Positions 18,501 to 27,145 of a stretch of 64,000 bases of DNA are shown one piece after another. Location: NCBI GenBank assembly GCA_963838385.1, contig CAWIRE010000001.1, forward strand, positions 1,550,001 through 1,614,000. The letters run 5' to 3'. This DNA comes from DAHUYF01 sp963838385 (GTDB lineage Bacteria > Pseudomonadota > Alphaproteobacteria > ATCC43930 > CGMCC-115725). The stretch's first letter is position 1. Each line of letters opens with the position of its first letter. Both the position numbers and the translations under genes were made by a program. The notes beneath the pieces were generated by a model. That model had not been told where the DNA came from, made no database searches, and worked only from the letters and a program-made list of their open reading frames with translations.

Positions 18501-18683
18501 TGCTTCCGCGACCGTCTCCGCATCGGCGCCGGCATAAGTCGTTGTCACCTGGATCTGGATGGGAGCGATCGTCGGATACCACGCGATCGGCAGGTTCAGG
18601 AGCGAAACTACCCCCATGAGCACGATCACGATGGAAACGACGGAAGCGAAGACCGGATGGTCGACGAAGAACTTCGAGAACAT
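15501..18683 (-). CDS. RND efflux pump inner-membrane transporter (AcrB/MexB-like, HAE1)
   Basis: 1060 residues, normal length for the HAE1 family. N-terminal MFSKFFVDHPVFASVVSIVI helix, two large periplasmic loops, twelve membrane segments, and the proton-relay aspartate pair in TM4 (GLVVDDAIVVIEN). The pump exports hydrophobic or amphipathic compounds using the proton gradient. It stands between the adaptor (15 nt upstream) and the outer-membrane channel, all on the minus strand. No TetR-type regulator is adjacent, which is unusual for such operons. Confidence 0.95.
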   Translation of the reverse strand: MFSKFFVDHPVFASVVSIVIVLMGVVSLLNLPIAWYPTIAPIQIQVTTTYAGADAETVAEAVAAPIEAQINGVEKMLYMTSTSSASGQLTINVYFDLSTNPDIDQVLVQNRVNLALPKLPQPVTQYGVTVQQQSSSILMIVGIYAKQGRYPLTYVTNYANVFVLDAIKRVPGAGQATMFGNANQAMRVWLNPDKMAALGITTSEIKQAIAGQNQVVGAGQLGQPPNDRPVQQTFPITGQRQYTEPQQYEDILLRSDRSSSALVRLGDVATAAIGSELYLSKNELNEQPTPLIVVYQQPGANAIQVSNGVRRTLAELKQGFPDGLDYVIALDTTDFVRLAINEVVHTLGEAILLVIAVMYLFLQSFRATVIATVAIAVSIVGTFVGMLALGFSLNLLTLFGLVLAIGLVVDDAIVVIENADRNMAELGHDPKQAVVRAMSEVTGPVIAIVLVLCAVFIPAAFIGGPTGQLYKQFAVTIAVSISISGFVALTLTPAMCALLLRKASPPQRGPFAWFNRSFQRLEKAYGRSIALVIRHAAIALLLFAALTGASWKLLSALPTSFVPEEDQGYILALGILPDAASLDRTYALAQKMDKALAQSPAVLYRIAISGYSILDNQYEFNVVTFFVALKPYSERESAASASTAVMRDFTRQAVAMRDGLVLAAPPPAIPGLASQGGFEFWLQSKGTGTPEDLERVSRAFIAEAQRRPELAKVSMTYNASGQQLHVNVDREKAVLLGVPISDIYDTLQAQFGSLFVSQFQQFNRVWYVIVQANSRHRKTPDDVSRLYVGRDPDHLVPLSALVNTSYSAGPALVSHFNSFPAVKITGDAAPGYSSGQAIAAMEQVARETLPQGYGVGWSGIAFAEKDAGGAAVMVFAFGIVLVFLILAAQFESWTLPAAVMTAVPFGVLGAVVSIWLRGLESDVYFQIGLLTMIGLAAKNAILIVEFAVEKRKEGHSILDASVEAGELRLRPIIMTSLAFIFGALPLVTATGAGANARRSIGTGITGGMIGASTLALLFVPLFFYLFERFKERQERGTEAAPGVGGRSHATVPQAGSGGPD

Positions 18684-18698
18684 GATCGCGACCCTGTG

Positions 18699-19907
18699 CT
18701 ACCGTTTCGCCGCCCGTCCCTGGCCGGTTGTCGATCCGACACCGACCTCGGCCGCCGGCCGCTCGCGCATCGGCTCCGCCTTGACCGTCATGCCGGGCTG
18801 AAGCGTGCTGGCGCCATCCACGATCACCTGTTCGCCCGATGCCAGCCCCTCGGAGATGAACCAATCGTCGCCTTGCCAGTCGCCGACGACCACGGGGCGG
18901 AGCTCGGCCCTGCCGTCCTTGTCGGCGATCCATACCGCCTCCCCCTTTGCCGTCCGGCGCACGGCGCGCTGCGGTATGAGGATCGCGTTGGGACGTATGA
19001 AGCCGAGGACCCGCGACCGCACATACTGGTTTGGACGCAACAACCCGTCCGGATTGTCCACGGTGGCGCGCACGAGATACGTCCCGGTTCGCGGATCGAA
19101 GGACGGCGACCGGAAGCTTATCCGGCCCTTGTGCGGGAAGATGGAGCCGTCCGGCAGCGAGATCTCGACGTCGTAGGTCTCGTTCTCCGGCGCGCGCAGG
19201 ACGCCGGACTTCACCTGGTTGCGCATCGCCAGGAGCTGGTTCTCGGAGACGCTGTAGTTGACCCATATCGGCGATACCGCGGCGACGCTGGTGAGCTTGG
19301 TGTTGAGCGTTCCGATATAAGTTCCATCCTGCTGCAGGGCGGCGGAGGTGATGCCGTGCACCGGCGAGATGATCGTCGTGTAGGAAAGATTGAGCTGCGC
19401 CTGTGCCAAATTGGCTTGGGCCTGGTCGACCAGCGCCTGGGCCGTCTGCGCCTCGCCGGTCGCATTGTCGAGGTCCTTCTGGGCCAGAGCATCCAGCTTG
19501 ACCAGGGGACGGACGCGGGCGAGCCGCGCCTGCGCGATCGAGAGCCGCGCCTGCTGCTGGGCCAGCGCTGCCTTCGCCGCGGCGACCTGAACCTCGTAGG
19601 GCTTCGCATCCATGCGGAAGAGGACATCGCCCGCGTTGACCGTCCCGCCTTCCACATAGGTCCGCTTGTCGAGGAAGCCGGTGACACGGGCATAGATATC
19701 GACTTGCTGCGAGCTCTGGGTCTGCGCAATGAAGTCCATCGACACCGGGACATCGCGCGGCTCGACCGTGACCGTCGATACCGTTGGCGGCGGGCGCTCG
19801 ACGTGCTCTTCGTGCTTGCCGCAACCGGCAAGCACCAATGCGCCTGCGACAATCGCCGTCGCGTGCCGTCCGAGCCCGAAGCGTCCGTAATGTAGAATTC
19901 CTCGCAT
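18699..19907 (-). CDS. RND efflux periplasmic adaptor (AcrA/MexA-like)
   Basis: 402 residues with a lipoprotein signal (LVLAGC, Cys 29). Order of domains: barrel-sandwich half (YARVTGFLDKRTYVEGGTV), a coiled-coil hairpin (about 105-170), second lipoyl half (ISPVHGITSAALQQDGTYIG), beta-barrel and membrane-proximal domains. First gene of the efflux operon. An operator-like TCGGG-N6-CCCGA lies 66 nt before the start, so control by the local regulator is possible. Confidence 0.94.
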   Translation of the reverse strand: MRGILHYGRFGLGRHATAIVAGALVLAGCGKHEEHVERPPPTVSTVTVEPRDVPVSMDFIAQTQSSQQVDIYARVTGFLDKRTYVEGGTVNAGDVLFRMDAKPYEVQVAAAKAALAQQQARLSIAQARLARVRPLVKLDALAQKDLDNATGEAQTAQALVDQAQANLAQAQLNLSYTTIISPVHGITSAALQQDGTYIGTLNTKLTSVAAVSPIWVNYSVSENQLLAMRNQVKSGVLRAPENETYDVEISLPDGSIFPHKGRISFRSPSFDPRTGTYLVRATVDNPDGLLRPNQYVRSRVLGFIRPNAILIPQRAVRRTAKGEAVWIADKDGRAELRPVVVGDWQGDDWFISEGLASGEQVIVDGASTLQPGMTVKAEPMRERPAAEVGVGSTTGQGRAAKR

Positions 19908-19972
19908 GACCGTCGGCGTCCACAGTTGGCGCAGGATCGATCAAGCTTTGGTCGCGGCGGCACCACGGTAAA

Positions 19973-19988
19973 TCGGGTGTGTCCCCGA
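19973..19988. promoter_or_regulatory. Putative operator, TCGGG-TGTGTC-CCCGA
   Basis: Both arms match the family consensus exactly, with a 6-nt spacer. It lies 66 nt before the RND adaptor gene in the 183-nt gap between that gene and fabI. Confidence 0.5.
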
Positions 19989-20090
19989 GATGGCCGATCG
20001 GGGCGCGGTATCGGCCGGACGACGCAGCGGTACCGCGGCGAATTTACGATGCCGGATCAAGCCGGCAGACCTTGCTTGCATGCCCCCCGG

Positions 20091-20870
20091 TCAGCTCATT
20101 ATGTGCAAGCCGCCATCAACATAGATGGTCTCTCCGGTGATCAGGCGGGCGCCGTCGCCGGAGAGCGCGGCCGTTGCAATGCCGACATCGTCGATGGTCA
20201 CCAGCTGCTGCCTCGGCGCCCTTTCCGCTGCCTCGGAAAGAATCTCGTCGAAATGGTTGATGCCCGAGGCCGCACGCGTCTTGAGCGGGCCGGGCGAGAT
20301 GATATGAACACGAATCCCCTTCGGGCCCAGCTCGTAGGCGAGATAGCGCCCCGCTGCCTCCAGCGCGGCCTTCACCGGCCCCATGAGGTTGTAGTGCTCG
20401 ACCACTTTGTGCGCACCATAGTAGCTCATGGTGAAGAGCGTCCCGCCGCGCGTCATGAGAGGCTCCGCCAGCTTCGCCATGCGGATGAACGAATGGCAGG
20501 AGACGTCCATGGCGAGCAGGAAGCCCTCTCGCGAACAGTCCACCACGCGTCCGTGGAGATCCTCCTTTGGCGCGAAGGCCATTGAATGGACGGCAAAATC
20601 GAGGCTTCCCCAGGTCTCCTTGATGCGGTGAAAGACCGCCTCCAGCGAGCCCTCCTGTTGCACATCGAGAGGCATGAAGATCGGCGCTTCCAATTGGCGG
20701 GCGAGCGGCTCGACGAAGGGGCGCGCCTTCTCGTTCAGGTACGTGATGGCGACCTCGGCGCCGTGACGCTTGAAAGCCTTGGCGCAGCCATAGGCGATGG
20801 ATTGATCGTTGGCGATGCCGGTCACCAAGCCTCTTTTGCCGATGAGCGGGCGAAAGGCCGTATTGGTCAT
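20091..20870 (-). CDS. fabI: Enoyl-[acyl-carrier-protein] reductase (NADH), FabI type
   Basis: 259 residues. The FabI version of the SDR fold is clear: N-terminal GLVTGIANDQSIAYG, and the active-site set Tyr 150, Tyr 160 and Lys 167 in SYYGAH ... YNLMGPVK, matching Tyr146/Tyr156/Lys163 of the E. coli enzyme with the same spacing. It reduces enoyl-ACP in fatty acid synthesis. It lies 7 nt after ackA in the same operon, an arrangement known from other alphaproteobacteria; here it is likely a second FabI dedicated to this cluster, though other copies cannot be checked. Confidence 0.93.
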   Translation of the reverse strand: MTNTAFRPLIGKRGLVTGIANDQSIAYGCAKAFKRHGAEVAITYLNEKARPFVEPLARQLEAPIFMPLDVQQEGSLEAVFHRIKETWGSLDFAVHSMAFAPKEDLHGRVVDCSREGFLLAMDVSCHSFIRMAKLAEPLMTRGGTLFTMSYYGAHKVVEHYNLMGPVKAALEAAGRYLAYELGPKGIRVHIISPGPLKTRAASGINHFDEILSEAAERAPRQQLVTIDDVGIATAALSGDGARLITGETIYVDGGLHIMS

Positions 20871-20877
20871 GATGGCC

Positions 20878-22101
20878 TCACTTCGCTGGAGATGTTCGAC
20901 CGTTCGTTCCGGTCACGATGGGGTGGACAAGCTCAAGCGTGTGGCGCGCGATCACCTTCTCCTCGTCGGTCGGGATGACCCAGGCGGCCACAGCCGAGTT
21001 CGCCGTCGTAATGCGTGGGCCACCGGCGCGGTTCGCCTCCTCGTCCAGGCTGAGCCCGAGCCAAGCCGCGCGCCGGCAGATCCGGGCGCGGAGCTCCGGC
21101 GCATGCTCGCCGATACCGGCCGTGAAGACGACGGCGTCCAGCCCTTCGAGAACGCCCGCCAGGGCACCGAGCTGTCGCGACACATGATAGACCAGGTAAT
21201 CGAGCGCAAGCGTCGCGCCGGGGTCGCGGCTTGCCAACAGGTCGCGCACGTCGTTGCTGACGCCCGACAACCCGCGCAAGCCGCACTCCTGATAAAGCAG
21301 ATGCTCGACAGCGTCTACGGCGAGGCCCTTTTCCCGGATCAAATGAATGACAACGCCAGGGTCGAGCGAGCCGCAACGCGTGCCCATGGGCAGACCATCT
21401 AGCGCAGTAAAGCCCATGGTGCTGTCCATGCTGACCCCGGCTCTTACGGCGCACATGCTGGCGCCGCTTCCCAGATGCGCGACGACGACCCGCCCATCGG
21501 CCAGTTCGGGAGCTATTTGCCGCAGCCGGCCAATGACGTACTCATAGGAGAGCCCGTGAAAGCCGTAGCGCCGAACGCCCTCCTGGTAGAGCGCCTCGGG
21601 CAATGCGAAGCGGTCGGCGACCTCCGGATGGCCGCGGTGAAAGGCGGTATCGAAGCAGGCCACCTGCGGCAATATCGGAAACGCGCGGCGCACGGCTCGG
21701 ATGCCGGCCAGATTCGCCGGCTGATGCAGTGGCGCCAGTCGCGCCAGCCGTTCCAGCTTCTCGAGCACGATGTCGTCGATGAGCGTCGAGCCGGCGAAGT
21801 CGGCCCCGCCATGCACGACACGGTGCCCCACGGCAACGAGATCGCTGCGCCCGCCCATGCCGCGCAGCCATTGAGCAACCGCATGCATCGCGTCTTGATG
21901 TCCGGCCACCTCTGCGGATGCGAAAGCCTTTTCCACGAGTACCACGTTTTGCGCGTCGCGCACGACGAGGCGGGGCCGACCGCCGATGCCTTCCATCTGG
22001 CCTCTGAAGAGAAGCCGGGGATCGGCGCTCCCGCCCGCGGCGAATGCCGAGAATTTGAGGCTCGACGATCCCGCATTGATGACAAGCAGCATGTTCGCCA
22101 T
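20878..22101 (-). CDS. ackA: Acetate kinase
   Basis: 407 residues, family length. The N-terminal phosphate-binding motif NAGSSSLK (residues 9-16), the GHRVVHGG segment and the C-terminal VFTAGIGEHAPELR motif are all present. It interconverts acetyl phosphate plus ADP and acetate plus ATP. It is 5 nt after the MaoC-Pta gene and before fabI, so substrate-level ATP formation and acyl-chain reduction are coexpressed, which suits micro-oxic growth. Confidence 0.95.
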   Translation of the reverse strand: MANMLLVINAGSSSLKFSAFAAGGSADPRLLFRGQMEGIGGRPRLVVRDAQNVVLVEKAFASAEVAGHQDAMHAVAQWLRGMGGRSDLVAVGHRVVHGGADFAGSTLIDDIVLEKLERLARLAPLHQPANLAGIRAVRRAFPILPQVACFDTAFHRGHPEVADRFALPEALYQEGVRRYGFHGLSYEYVIGRLRQIAPELADGRVVVAHLGSGASMCAVRAGVSMDSTMGFTALDGLPMGTRCGSLDPGVVIHLIREKGLAVDAVEHLLYQECGLRGLSGVSNDVRDLLASRDPGATLALDYLVYHVSRQLGALAGVLEGLDAVVFTAGIGEHAPELRARICRRAAWLGLSLDEEANRAGGPRITTANSAVAAWVIPTDEEKVIARHTLELVHPIVTGTNGRTSPAK

Positions 22102-22106
22102 CGACC

Positions 22107-23519
22107 CTATTCCGCGGCTATGGGGACGGAATCGTGCCTATCGCGCGCATACAAGGCCGCAACGGCGCAGGACGCCATGCGCGCGCGCACCGTATCGGCG
22201 CGGCTGGTCAGGATGATCGGCACCCGCGCGCCGAGCACGATGCCGGCGGCGTCGGCATCCGCAAGGAAGCTCAAATTCTTCGCCAGCATGTTGCCGGCCT
22301 CGAGGTCTGGCACCACCAGGATGTCGGCCTGGCCCGCCACCGGGGAGACGATGCCCTTGATCTTCGCAGCGGCAATGCTGATGGCGTTGTCGAGCGCCAG
22401 CGGCCCATCCAGCACGCCGCCGGTAATCTGGCCGCGATCGGCCATCTTGCAGAGCGCCGCTGCATCGAGGGTGGATTGTATCTTCGGATTGATCGTTTCC
22501 ACGGCCGACAGGATCGCAACTCGCGGCTGCTTGAGGCCGAGGGCATGCGCCAGGTCTATTGCGTTCCGGATGATGTCTATCTTGTCCTCCAGCGTCGGAC
22601 TGATGTTGACGGCGGCATCGGTGAGGATCAGCGGCTTCGGATAGCTGGGGACATCCATGATGAAGCAGTGGCTGATGCGTCGCGCGGTCCGCAGGCCGCC
22701 CTCCCTCTTGACGACGGCCCCCATCAGTTCGTCCGTATGAAGGCTGCCCTTCATCAGCAGCCCGGCCCTACCCAGAAGGACCTGTTCTACCGCCTTCGCC
22801 GCTGCCGCGGTGCTGTTGACGGCGTCCACGATCTCGCAGCCTGCAATGTCAAGCTTGGCCGCGTCTGCCGCGGCGCGGATGATCCCCACCGGGCCAACCA
22901 GCAGGGGGCGGATGATTCCCAACCGCGCGGCATCGATGGCGCCGGCAAGGGAGGAGCCGTCGCATGGATAGGCGACCGCGGTCGCGACCGGCTCCAGGCC
23001 TCGGCAGCGGGCGATGAGGCTGTCATATTTCCCGTGCCGGCGCATTCGCAGCTCCGGCACCTCGGCGAGGCGGCCCACGAATTTTTTGGTGGGTGCGATG
23101 ACCTCGGCGCGCCCGGACATGACCCTGGCGCCGAACTCGTCGACACACTCGCAATCTAGGATGACCACGCCAGTCGCCGCCAGCTTTTTCTTGACGATCA
23201 CCGTTGTCGTCAGCGTATCGCCCGCCGCGATCTGCTTGTGAAAATGCAGCGACTGGCCGGCATAGACGGTGCCCGGCCCCGGAAGCTTCGTACCCAGCAC
23301 CGCCGAGGCGAGGACGCCTCCCCACATGCTGTGGGCGGTCAACACGCCAAGCGATCCGGCATGCGTCGGATTGACGTTGCCGGAAAGCGCGGCGAAGAGG
23401 TCGATATTGTCGCGGGTCAGCGTCCGTGTGAGGCTCGCCTTGTCGCCGATATTGATCTCGGCGAAGGTGCGGTTCTCTATCGCATCGCCGGCATTCGTTG
23501 CAGTCTCGTCGCTGACCAT
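22107..23519 (-). CDS. Bifunctional enoyl-CoA hydratase (MaoC-like) / phosphate acetyltransferase
   Basis: 470 residues in two parts. Residues about 15-135 are a MaoC-type hot-dog domain (DNIDLFAALSGNVNPTH motif with the hydratase Asn/His). Residues about 165-460 are a phosphate acetyl/butyryltransferase domain (GAIDAARLGIIRPLLVGP, GADTV-type end segments and GQADILVVPDLEAGNML). The fusion is a known family. With acetate kinase it would make ATP from acyl-CoA through acyl phosphate; the fused hydratase suggests a link to crotonyl/3-hydroxyacyl-CoA metabolism. Confidence 0.92.
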   Translation of the reverse strand: MVSDETATNAGDAIENRTFAEINIGDKASLTRTLTRDNIDLFAALSGNVNPTHAGSLGVLTAHSMWGGVLASAVLGTKLPGPGTVYAGQSLHFHKQIAAGDTLTTTVIVKKKLAATGVVILDCECVDEFGARVMSGRAEVIAPTKKFVGRLAEVPELRMRRHGKYDSLIARCRGLEPVATAVAYPCDGSSLAGAIDAARLGIIRPLLVGPVGIIRAAADAAKLDIAGCEIVDAVNSTAAAAKAVEQVLLGRAGLLMKGSLHTDELMGAVVKREGGLRTARRISHCFIMDVPSYPKPLILTDAAVNISPTLEDKIDIIRNAIDLAHALGLKQPRVAILSAVETINPKIQSTLDAAALCKMADRGQITGGVLDGPLALDNAISIAAAKIKGIVSPVAGQADILVVPDLEAGNMLAKNLSFLADADAAGIVLGARVPIILTSRADTVRARMASCAVAALYARDRHDSVPIAAE

Positions 23520-23525
23520 CGGGAA

Positions 23526-25799
23526 CTAGGCTCCTCGGACGCCTTCGCCGCGTCTTTGCCCCTGCAGCGGCGGCTCGCCCTCGCTTCTCGCCCGCCGCCG
23601 TCCTCGAGACGAGCCCTCCGCGGAAGCAACCTTCCAGGGCGTCGCCGCCTCGCCCGCCGCCACCGCGCTGAACATCGCGTCCACGCGCGCGAGACGCAAT
23701 TTGACCTCGCCGGCCGCTTCTCCGTCGATGGCGGCAACGCGATGAACGAGATCGCGGCTCATGGACAGGTCCGCTTCCGACGCGCCGGCGAGCAGCGCGG
23801 GAATGGCGGCAACGGCGCGCTCCTCGTCGAGCCGCAACATGAAATATTGCTCCCTGAGCAGATTCTTGAATTGCGCGATGGACATGCGCACGCTCTCCGG
23901 CCGGCTGGCGCGCAACTGCCGCAGCAGGTTGAAGCTGCGCTCGTCCACACCCTTTACCGGACGGCCAAGACCGACATAGACGAGCGCGCGTATCGTGCCT
24001 TCCGGCAGTCCGCCGTGCTCCATATGGGCGTCGAGCTCGGTAGCCGCCTTTGCCGCCGCGGCTTCGCGCGCCATATCCCGGCCGATGCGGCCGCGCACCG
24101 TGGCGCCATCCGCCCGCAGACCGACCAGCGCCTGGACGAAGGGAGATCCATAGATCGTCGTGAAGACGGATTCCATCCACCAGTCGCGCGCGTCGCGGCA
24201 CCAATCAAGGGCGTCGATGATCTGCTGCGAGGTTGCCGACTGCATCGCCAGGAAGGGATTGTCGGCCTCGACGCGCCGCCGCTGCGAGGCCACTACCCCC
24301 GCGAGCTGCGCCACCGCGCTCAGCGTCGGATTGCGGTCGGAGAATGCCTCGAAGCGAACGCGCAACGGGTGCAGACGCCGCATCCAATCCGCCGTCTGCT
24401 CGCTTGTCATCATGCGCACGAGCGGGCTGGCGAAGCTCCGGTACAGACCCTGGTTGATTTCCGATACCCTCGCTACTGTCGCGAACCGCCGATCATCTTC
24501 GGTGTCATTGCCCCCTATGGCACGGATGTGATTGAGCGTGCGCGGCTCGAAGCGGACCACGTAATTGCCCGCGACCAGCTCGGCATGGGCGGTTTCCGCG
24601 CCTTTTTCGGTCATCACCGCCTCGTAGAGCCCGGGCGGCAGGACGTCGACGATGTCCATGGTCTGGGTGAATTCCTCGTGCTCTTTCGTCGCGACTTTCG
24701 CCGAAACGAAGATGCCGAGATGGCCGATCGTCTGATGCAGGGCGTAGATGATGGTCTGCCCGTTGGCGACGATCTCCTCGTCGCGACCGTAGAGATCAAG
24801 GATCCAGCCCAGCGCCTGCTGCGGCGGCGTGATGTTGTCGCCCCAAGAGCAGAAGACCACGATCGGCGATTTGATGTTTCTCAGGTCGATGCGAATGCCG
24901 TCCGAGGTTCGCGACTCACCTGAAGACAACTTGTTGCCGACGAACAGCTCGTCGCCGATGTATTGCATTTCGGCGCTGGTGAGGAGTACGGGGCTCCCCC
25001 ACCATCTCTCGAACTCGAGGAAACGCTGCGGTTCGGTATCCACCTTCGAGTAAAGATTGTAAGTCTTTTTCCAGAGCGTGTTGGCGGGATCCAGATTTTC
25101 GAAGTTCGCGACGAGGTAAGCGCCGTCGAACGTGCCTTGACCGAGATCACCCAGCAGAGAGGTGAGCCAGGTGCCGCCCAGCATGCCGCCGAGATAGCGG
25201 AGCGGATTCTTGCCGTGGACCCCGGCCCAAAAGGAAAGCGGTGAGCCCGCCAGCAGGATGGGGCCGGAGAGTTCCGGATGGACGGCGCTCATCATCATGA
25301 TCTGCCAGCCGGCCTGGCAATTGCCGATGAGAACGGGTTTGCCTTCAGCCTCGGGATGGAGCGCCGCTACCTTCTCGACGAAGAGGGCCTCGGCACGGCA
25401 AACGTCTTCGATCGTCTGTCCCGGCACCGGCTCGGGCACGAAACCGACAAAATAGCAGGGGTGCCCTGCGCCAAGCACGACGCCGATCTCGCTGTCGTGC
25501 TTCATCCCGCCGATGCCGGGCCCGTGTCCGGCCCGCGGGTCGAAGACAATGAAAGGTCGCTTTCGCGGATCGGTCTGGGTGTCGGCCGGAGGCACGATCC
25601 GAACGAGACCGTAATTCACCGGCCGCTCCAGCGTGCGACCGCCCATGACGAGCTCGAACTCGTAGCCCAGGACGTGTGGGATTTGCTCGCTGCTGTGCTC
25701 CAGGTAATTGTTGCCGCGCTCGCGCAGCACATCCAGGAAGAGCACGGATCGCTGCCAGGCGTCGATGCAATAGTCCAGTGCCTGCTCCGCAAACTGCAT
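23526..25799 (-). CDS. DUF3141 alpha/beta-hydrolase-like protein (PHA-synthase related)
   Basis: 757 residues from ATG 25799. It has an alpha/beta-hydrolase core similar to poly-hydroxyalkanoate synthases: PFIVFDPRAGHGPGIGG, the nucleophile-elbow-like IGNCQAGWQIMMM where Cys replaces the usual Ser, and the late His in TIGHLGIFVS. The C-terminal 300 residues are helical. Function is not established. It heads the operon with the Pta fusion, ackA and fabI. The frame stays open and protein-like for about 130 nt before this ATG (ending at a TGA near 25930) without an ATG, GTG or TTG that I could find, so the true N-terminus or a small sequence error is uncertain. Confidence 0.88.
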   Translation of the reverse strand: MQFAEQALDYCIDAWQRSVLFLDVLRERGNNYLEHSSEQIPHVLGYEFELVMGGRTLERPVNYGLVRIVPPADTQTDPRKRPFIVFDPRAGHGPGIGGMKHDSEIGVVLGAGHPCYFVGFVPEPVPGQTIEDVCRAEALFVEKVAALHPEAEGKPVLIGNCQAGWQIMMMSAVHPELSGPILLAGSPLSFWAGVHGKNPLRYLGGMLGGTWLTSLLGDLGQGTFDGAYLVANFENLDPANTLWKKTYNLYSKVDTEPQRFLEFERWWGSPVLLTSAEMQYIGDELFVGNKLSSGESRTSDGIRIDLRNIKSPIVVFCSWGDNITPPQQALGWILDLYGRDEEIVANGQTIIYALHQTIGHLGIFVSAKVATKEHEEFTQTMDIVDVLPPGLYEAVMTEKGAETAHAELVAGNYVVRFEPRTLNHIRAIGGNDTEDDRRFATVARVSEINQGLYRSFASPLVRMMTSEQTADWMRRLHPLRVRFEAFSDRNPTLSAVAQLAGVVASQRRRVEADNPFLAMQSATSQQIIDALDWCRDARDWWMESVFTTIYGSPFVQALVGLRADGATVRGRIGRDMAREAAAAKAATELDAHMEHGGLPEGTIRALVYVGLGRPVKGVDERSFNLLRQLRASRPESVRMSIAQFKNLLREQYFMLRLDEERAVAAIPALLAGASEADLSMSRDLVHRVAAIDGEAAGEVKLRLARVDAMFSAVAAGEAATPWKVASAEGSSRGRRRARSEGEPPLQGQRRGEGVRGA

Positions 25800-26428
25800 G
25801 CCCGGCCACGTGAACTGGTCGCCGAGGGCGCGCGCCCAACCGAATTTGGACCGCCATTCCTCCAGTGGATCGGGAGCGCGTGCTTGGTCGGACGTGACCG
25901 GTTCCCGTTTTCCTGCAGACGCGTCGGAACGTCATCTGCGATCCCCTTCATTTGCCGAGCGGCTGCCGGCGCCAAAGAACGGTCGCCATGGCCCCCGTCG
26001 CGAATTGATCTCACGCATGGCCGTCCGGAGACATCGGGGTAATTGCGCAGCCCCCTGCGAAAGCGCCCGTAGAGGCCCGCGATGGAGCGCCCGATCGTGC
26101 ATATGGGCAGCTGTCCGCGGAGCGCCGTCCAGCGCCGATCGAAGAGGAGCGCAAGGCTCATCACCACGGAAAACCCGCAGCAAAAGCCCGGGATGCCCCC
26201 GAGGTGCAAGAGCGCTCCTAGGGTATCCATCCGATACACGACGCACGCGGGGGACCATAGCGTGGTGTCTCCACCGCCGTCGCGCTCTGGCGGCCGGCTC
26301 ACTTTCGCAGGACAGCGCCGGCGACGCCGGGGTCTCGCGGTCTCACATGCGCGATGGCCGGTCAATCATGGGCCTGAGCGCGGACGTCGATACGCGCGTC
26401 GCGGGAGGAAGCCTAGTGGAGCCGAACC
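25800..26428. other. Long gap before marC; no confident gene
   Basis: The first 130 nt may belong to the N-terminus of the DUF3141 protein (see that gene). From 26230 on the minus strand a short hydrophobic frame (MDTLGALLHLGGIPG ... SVVMSLALLFDRRW) is open but runs into low-quality sequence; it could be a remnant of a small membrane protein. No convincing operator was seen; ACGGAAAACCCGC at 26166-26178 resembles the regulatory motif only loosely. Confidence 0.4.
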
Positions 26429-27145
26429 ATGAAGGTCATCGCCTTCTTCCTCTTGGTCTTGGGGCTCCTTCTTCTGCTTGCCCTCCCGGCCGCCGCAGGC
26501 GCCGCTGTCGCGCAGCCGGTATTCGGAGCGCGGAAGATTTTCATTCTCCTGTTCCTGATGCTCGGGCCGATAAAGATCCTGGTGCCTTTCGTCGAGCTCA
26601 CCCGGGGCGCCGATGCGCTATTCCGGCGGCGTCTCGCGACGCGCGCTCTGGTGTTTTCGGCCGCCGCCCTGACGCTGGCCGGAATGCTCGGCCGGAACAT
26701 CCTCGAGAATTTCAGCATTCCCGTGCCGGTATTGGGATTGACCGGTGGCCTCGTACTCTTTCTCGTTGCCTTGCAAACACTCCTCGAGCAGTTCGCCCCT
26801 CCGGCACCGGTGAGGCACGAAGGTCGGCCGCTGGAGCTCCGTCTGGCGGCCACTCCCCTGGCATTCCCGACGATCGTCACCCCCTATGGGATCGCGGCAA
26901 TCATCATCTTTGTCACGCTCGCCCAGAACGACACCACGCTGAAGCTCACGGTGGCGGCCGTGACGGCGTTGATCCTCGTCACGGACTGGATCGCCATGCT
27001 GTTCGCCCACGCGATCCTGAAATGGTTCGGACCGGCACTTCAGGTGTTTGCCGTCGTGCTCGGCGTGACCCAGGCCGCCCTCGGCCTGCAGGTCATCCTG
27101 CGCAGCTTGAGTCTCATCGGCATCTTTGCCGCGGCCGCGGGCTAG
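26429..27145 (+). CDS. MarC-family integral membrane protein
   Basis: 238 residues with six membrane segments. Family marks: GPIKILVPFVELT after the second helix and the TPLAFPTIVTPYGIAAIIIF segment at the start of the second half. Function of MarC (UPF0056/NAAT-like) is unsettled; the older link to multiple antibiotic resistance was withdrawn. Ribosome site TGGAG about 10 nt before the ATG. Its TAG stop overlaps the GTG start proposed for the next gene. Confidence 0.88.
   Translation: MKVIAFFLLVLGLLLLLALPAAAGAAVAQPVFGARKIFILLFLMLGPIKILVPFVELTRGADALFRRRLATRALVFSAAALTLAGMLGRNILENFSIPVPVLGLTGGLVLFLVALQTLLEQFAPPAPVRHEGRPLELRLAATPLAFPTIVTPYGIAAIIIFVTLAQNDTTLKLTVAAVTALILVTDWIAMLFAHAILKWFGPALQVFAVVLGVTQAALGLQVILRSLSLIGIFAAAAG

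Noticed and set aside
17400..19895. 831-codon plus-strand frame across the RND genes
   Set aside because: Antisense shadow of the pump and adaptor genes, both of which have complete family motifs.
25798..27144. Upstream extension of the outer-membrane transporter frame
   Set aside because: The part before 27145 overlaps marC and reads as Arg/Pro-rich shadow sequence; the signal peptide begins only after the GTG.
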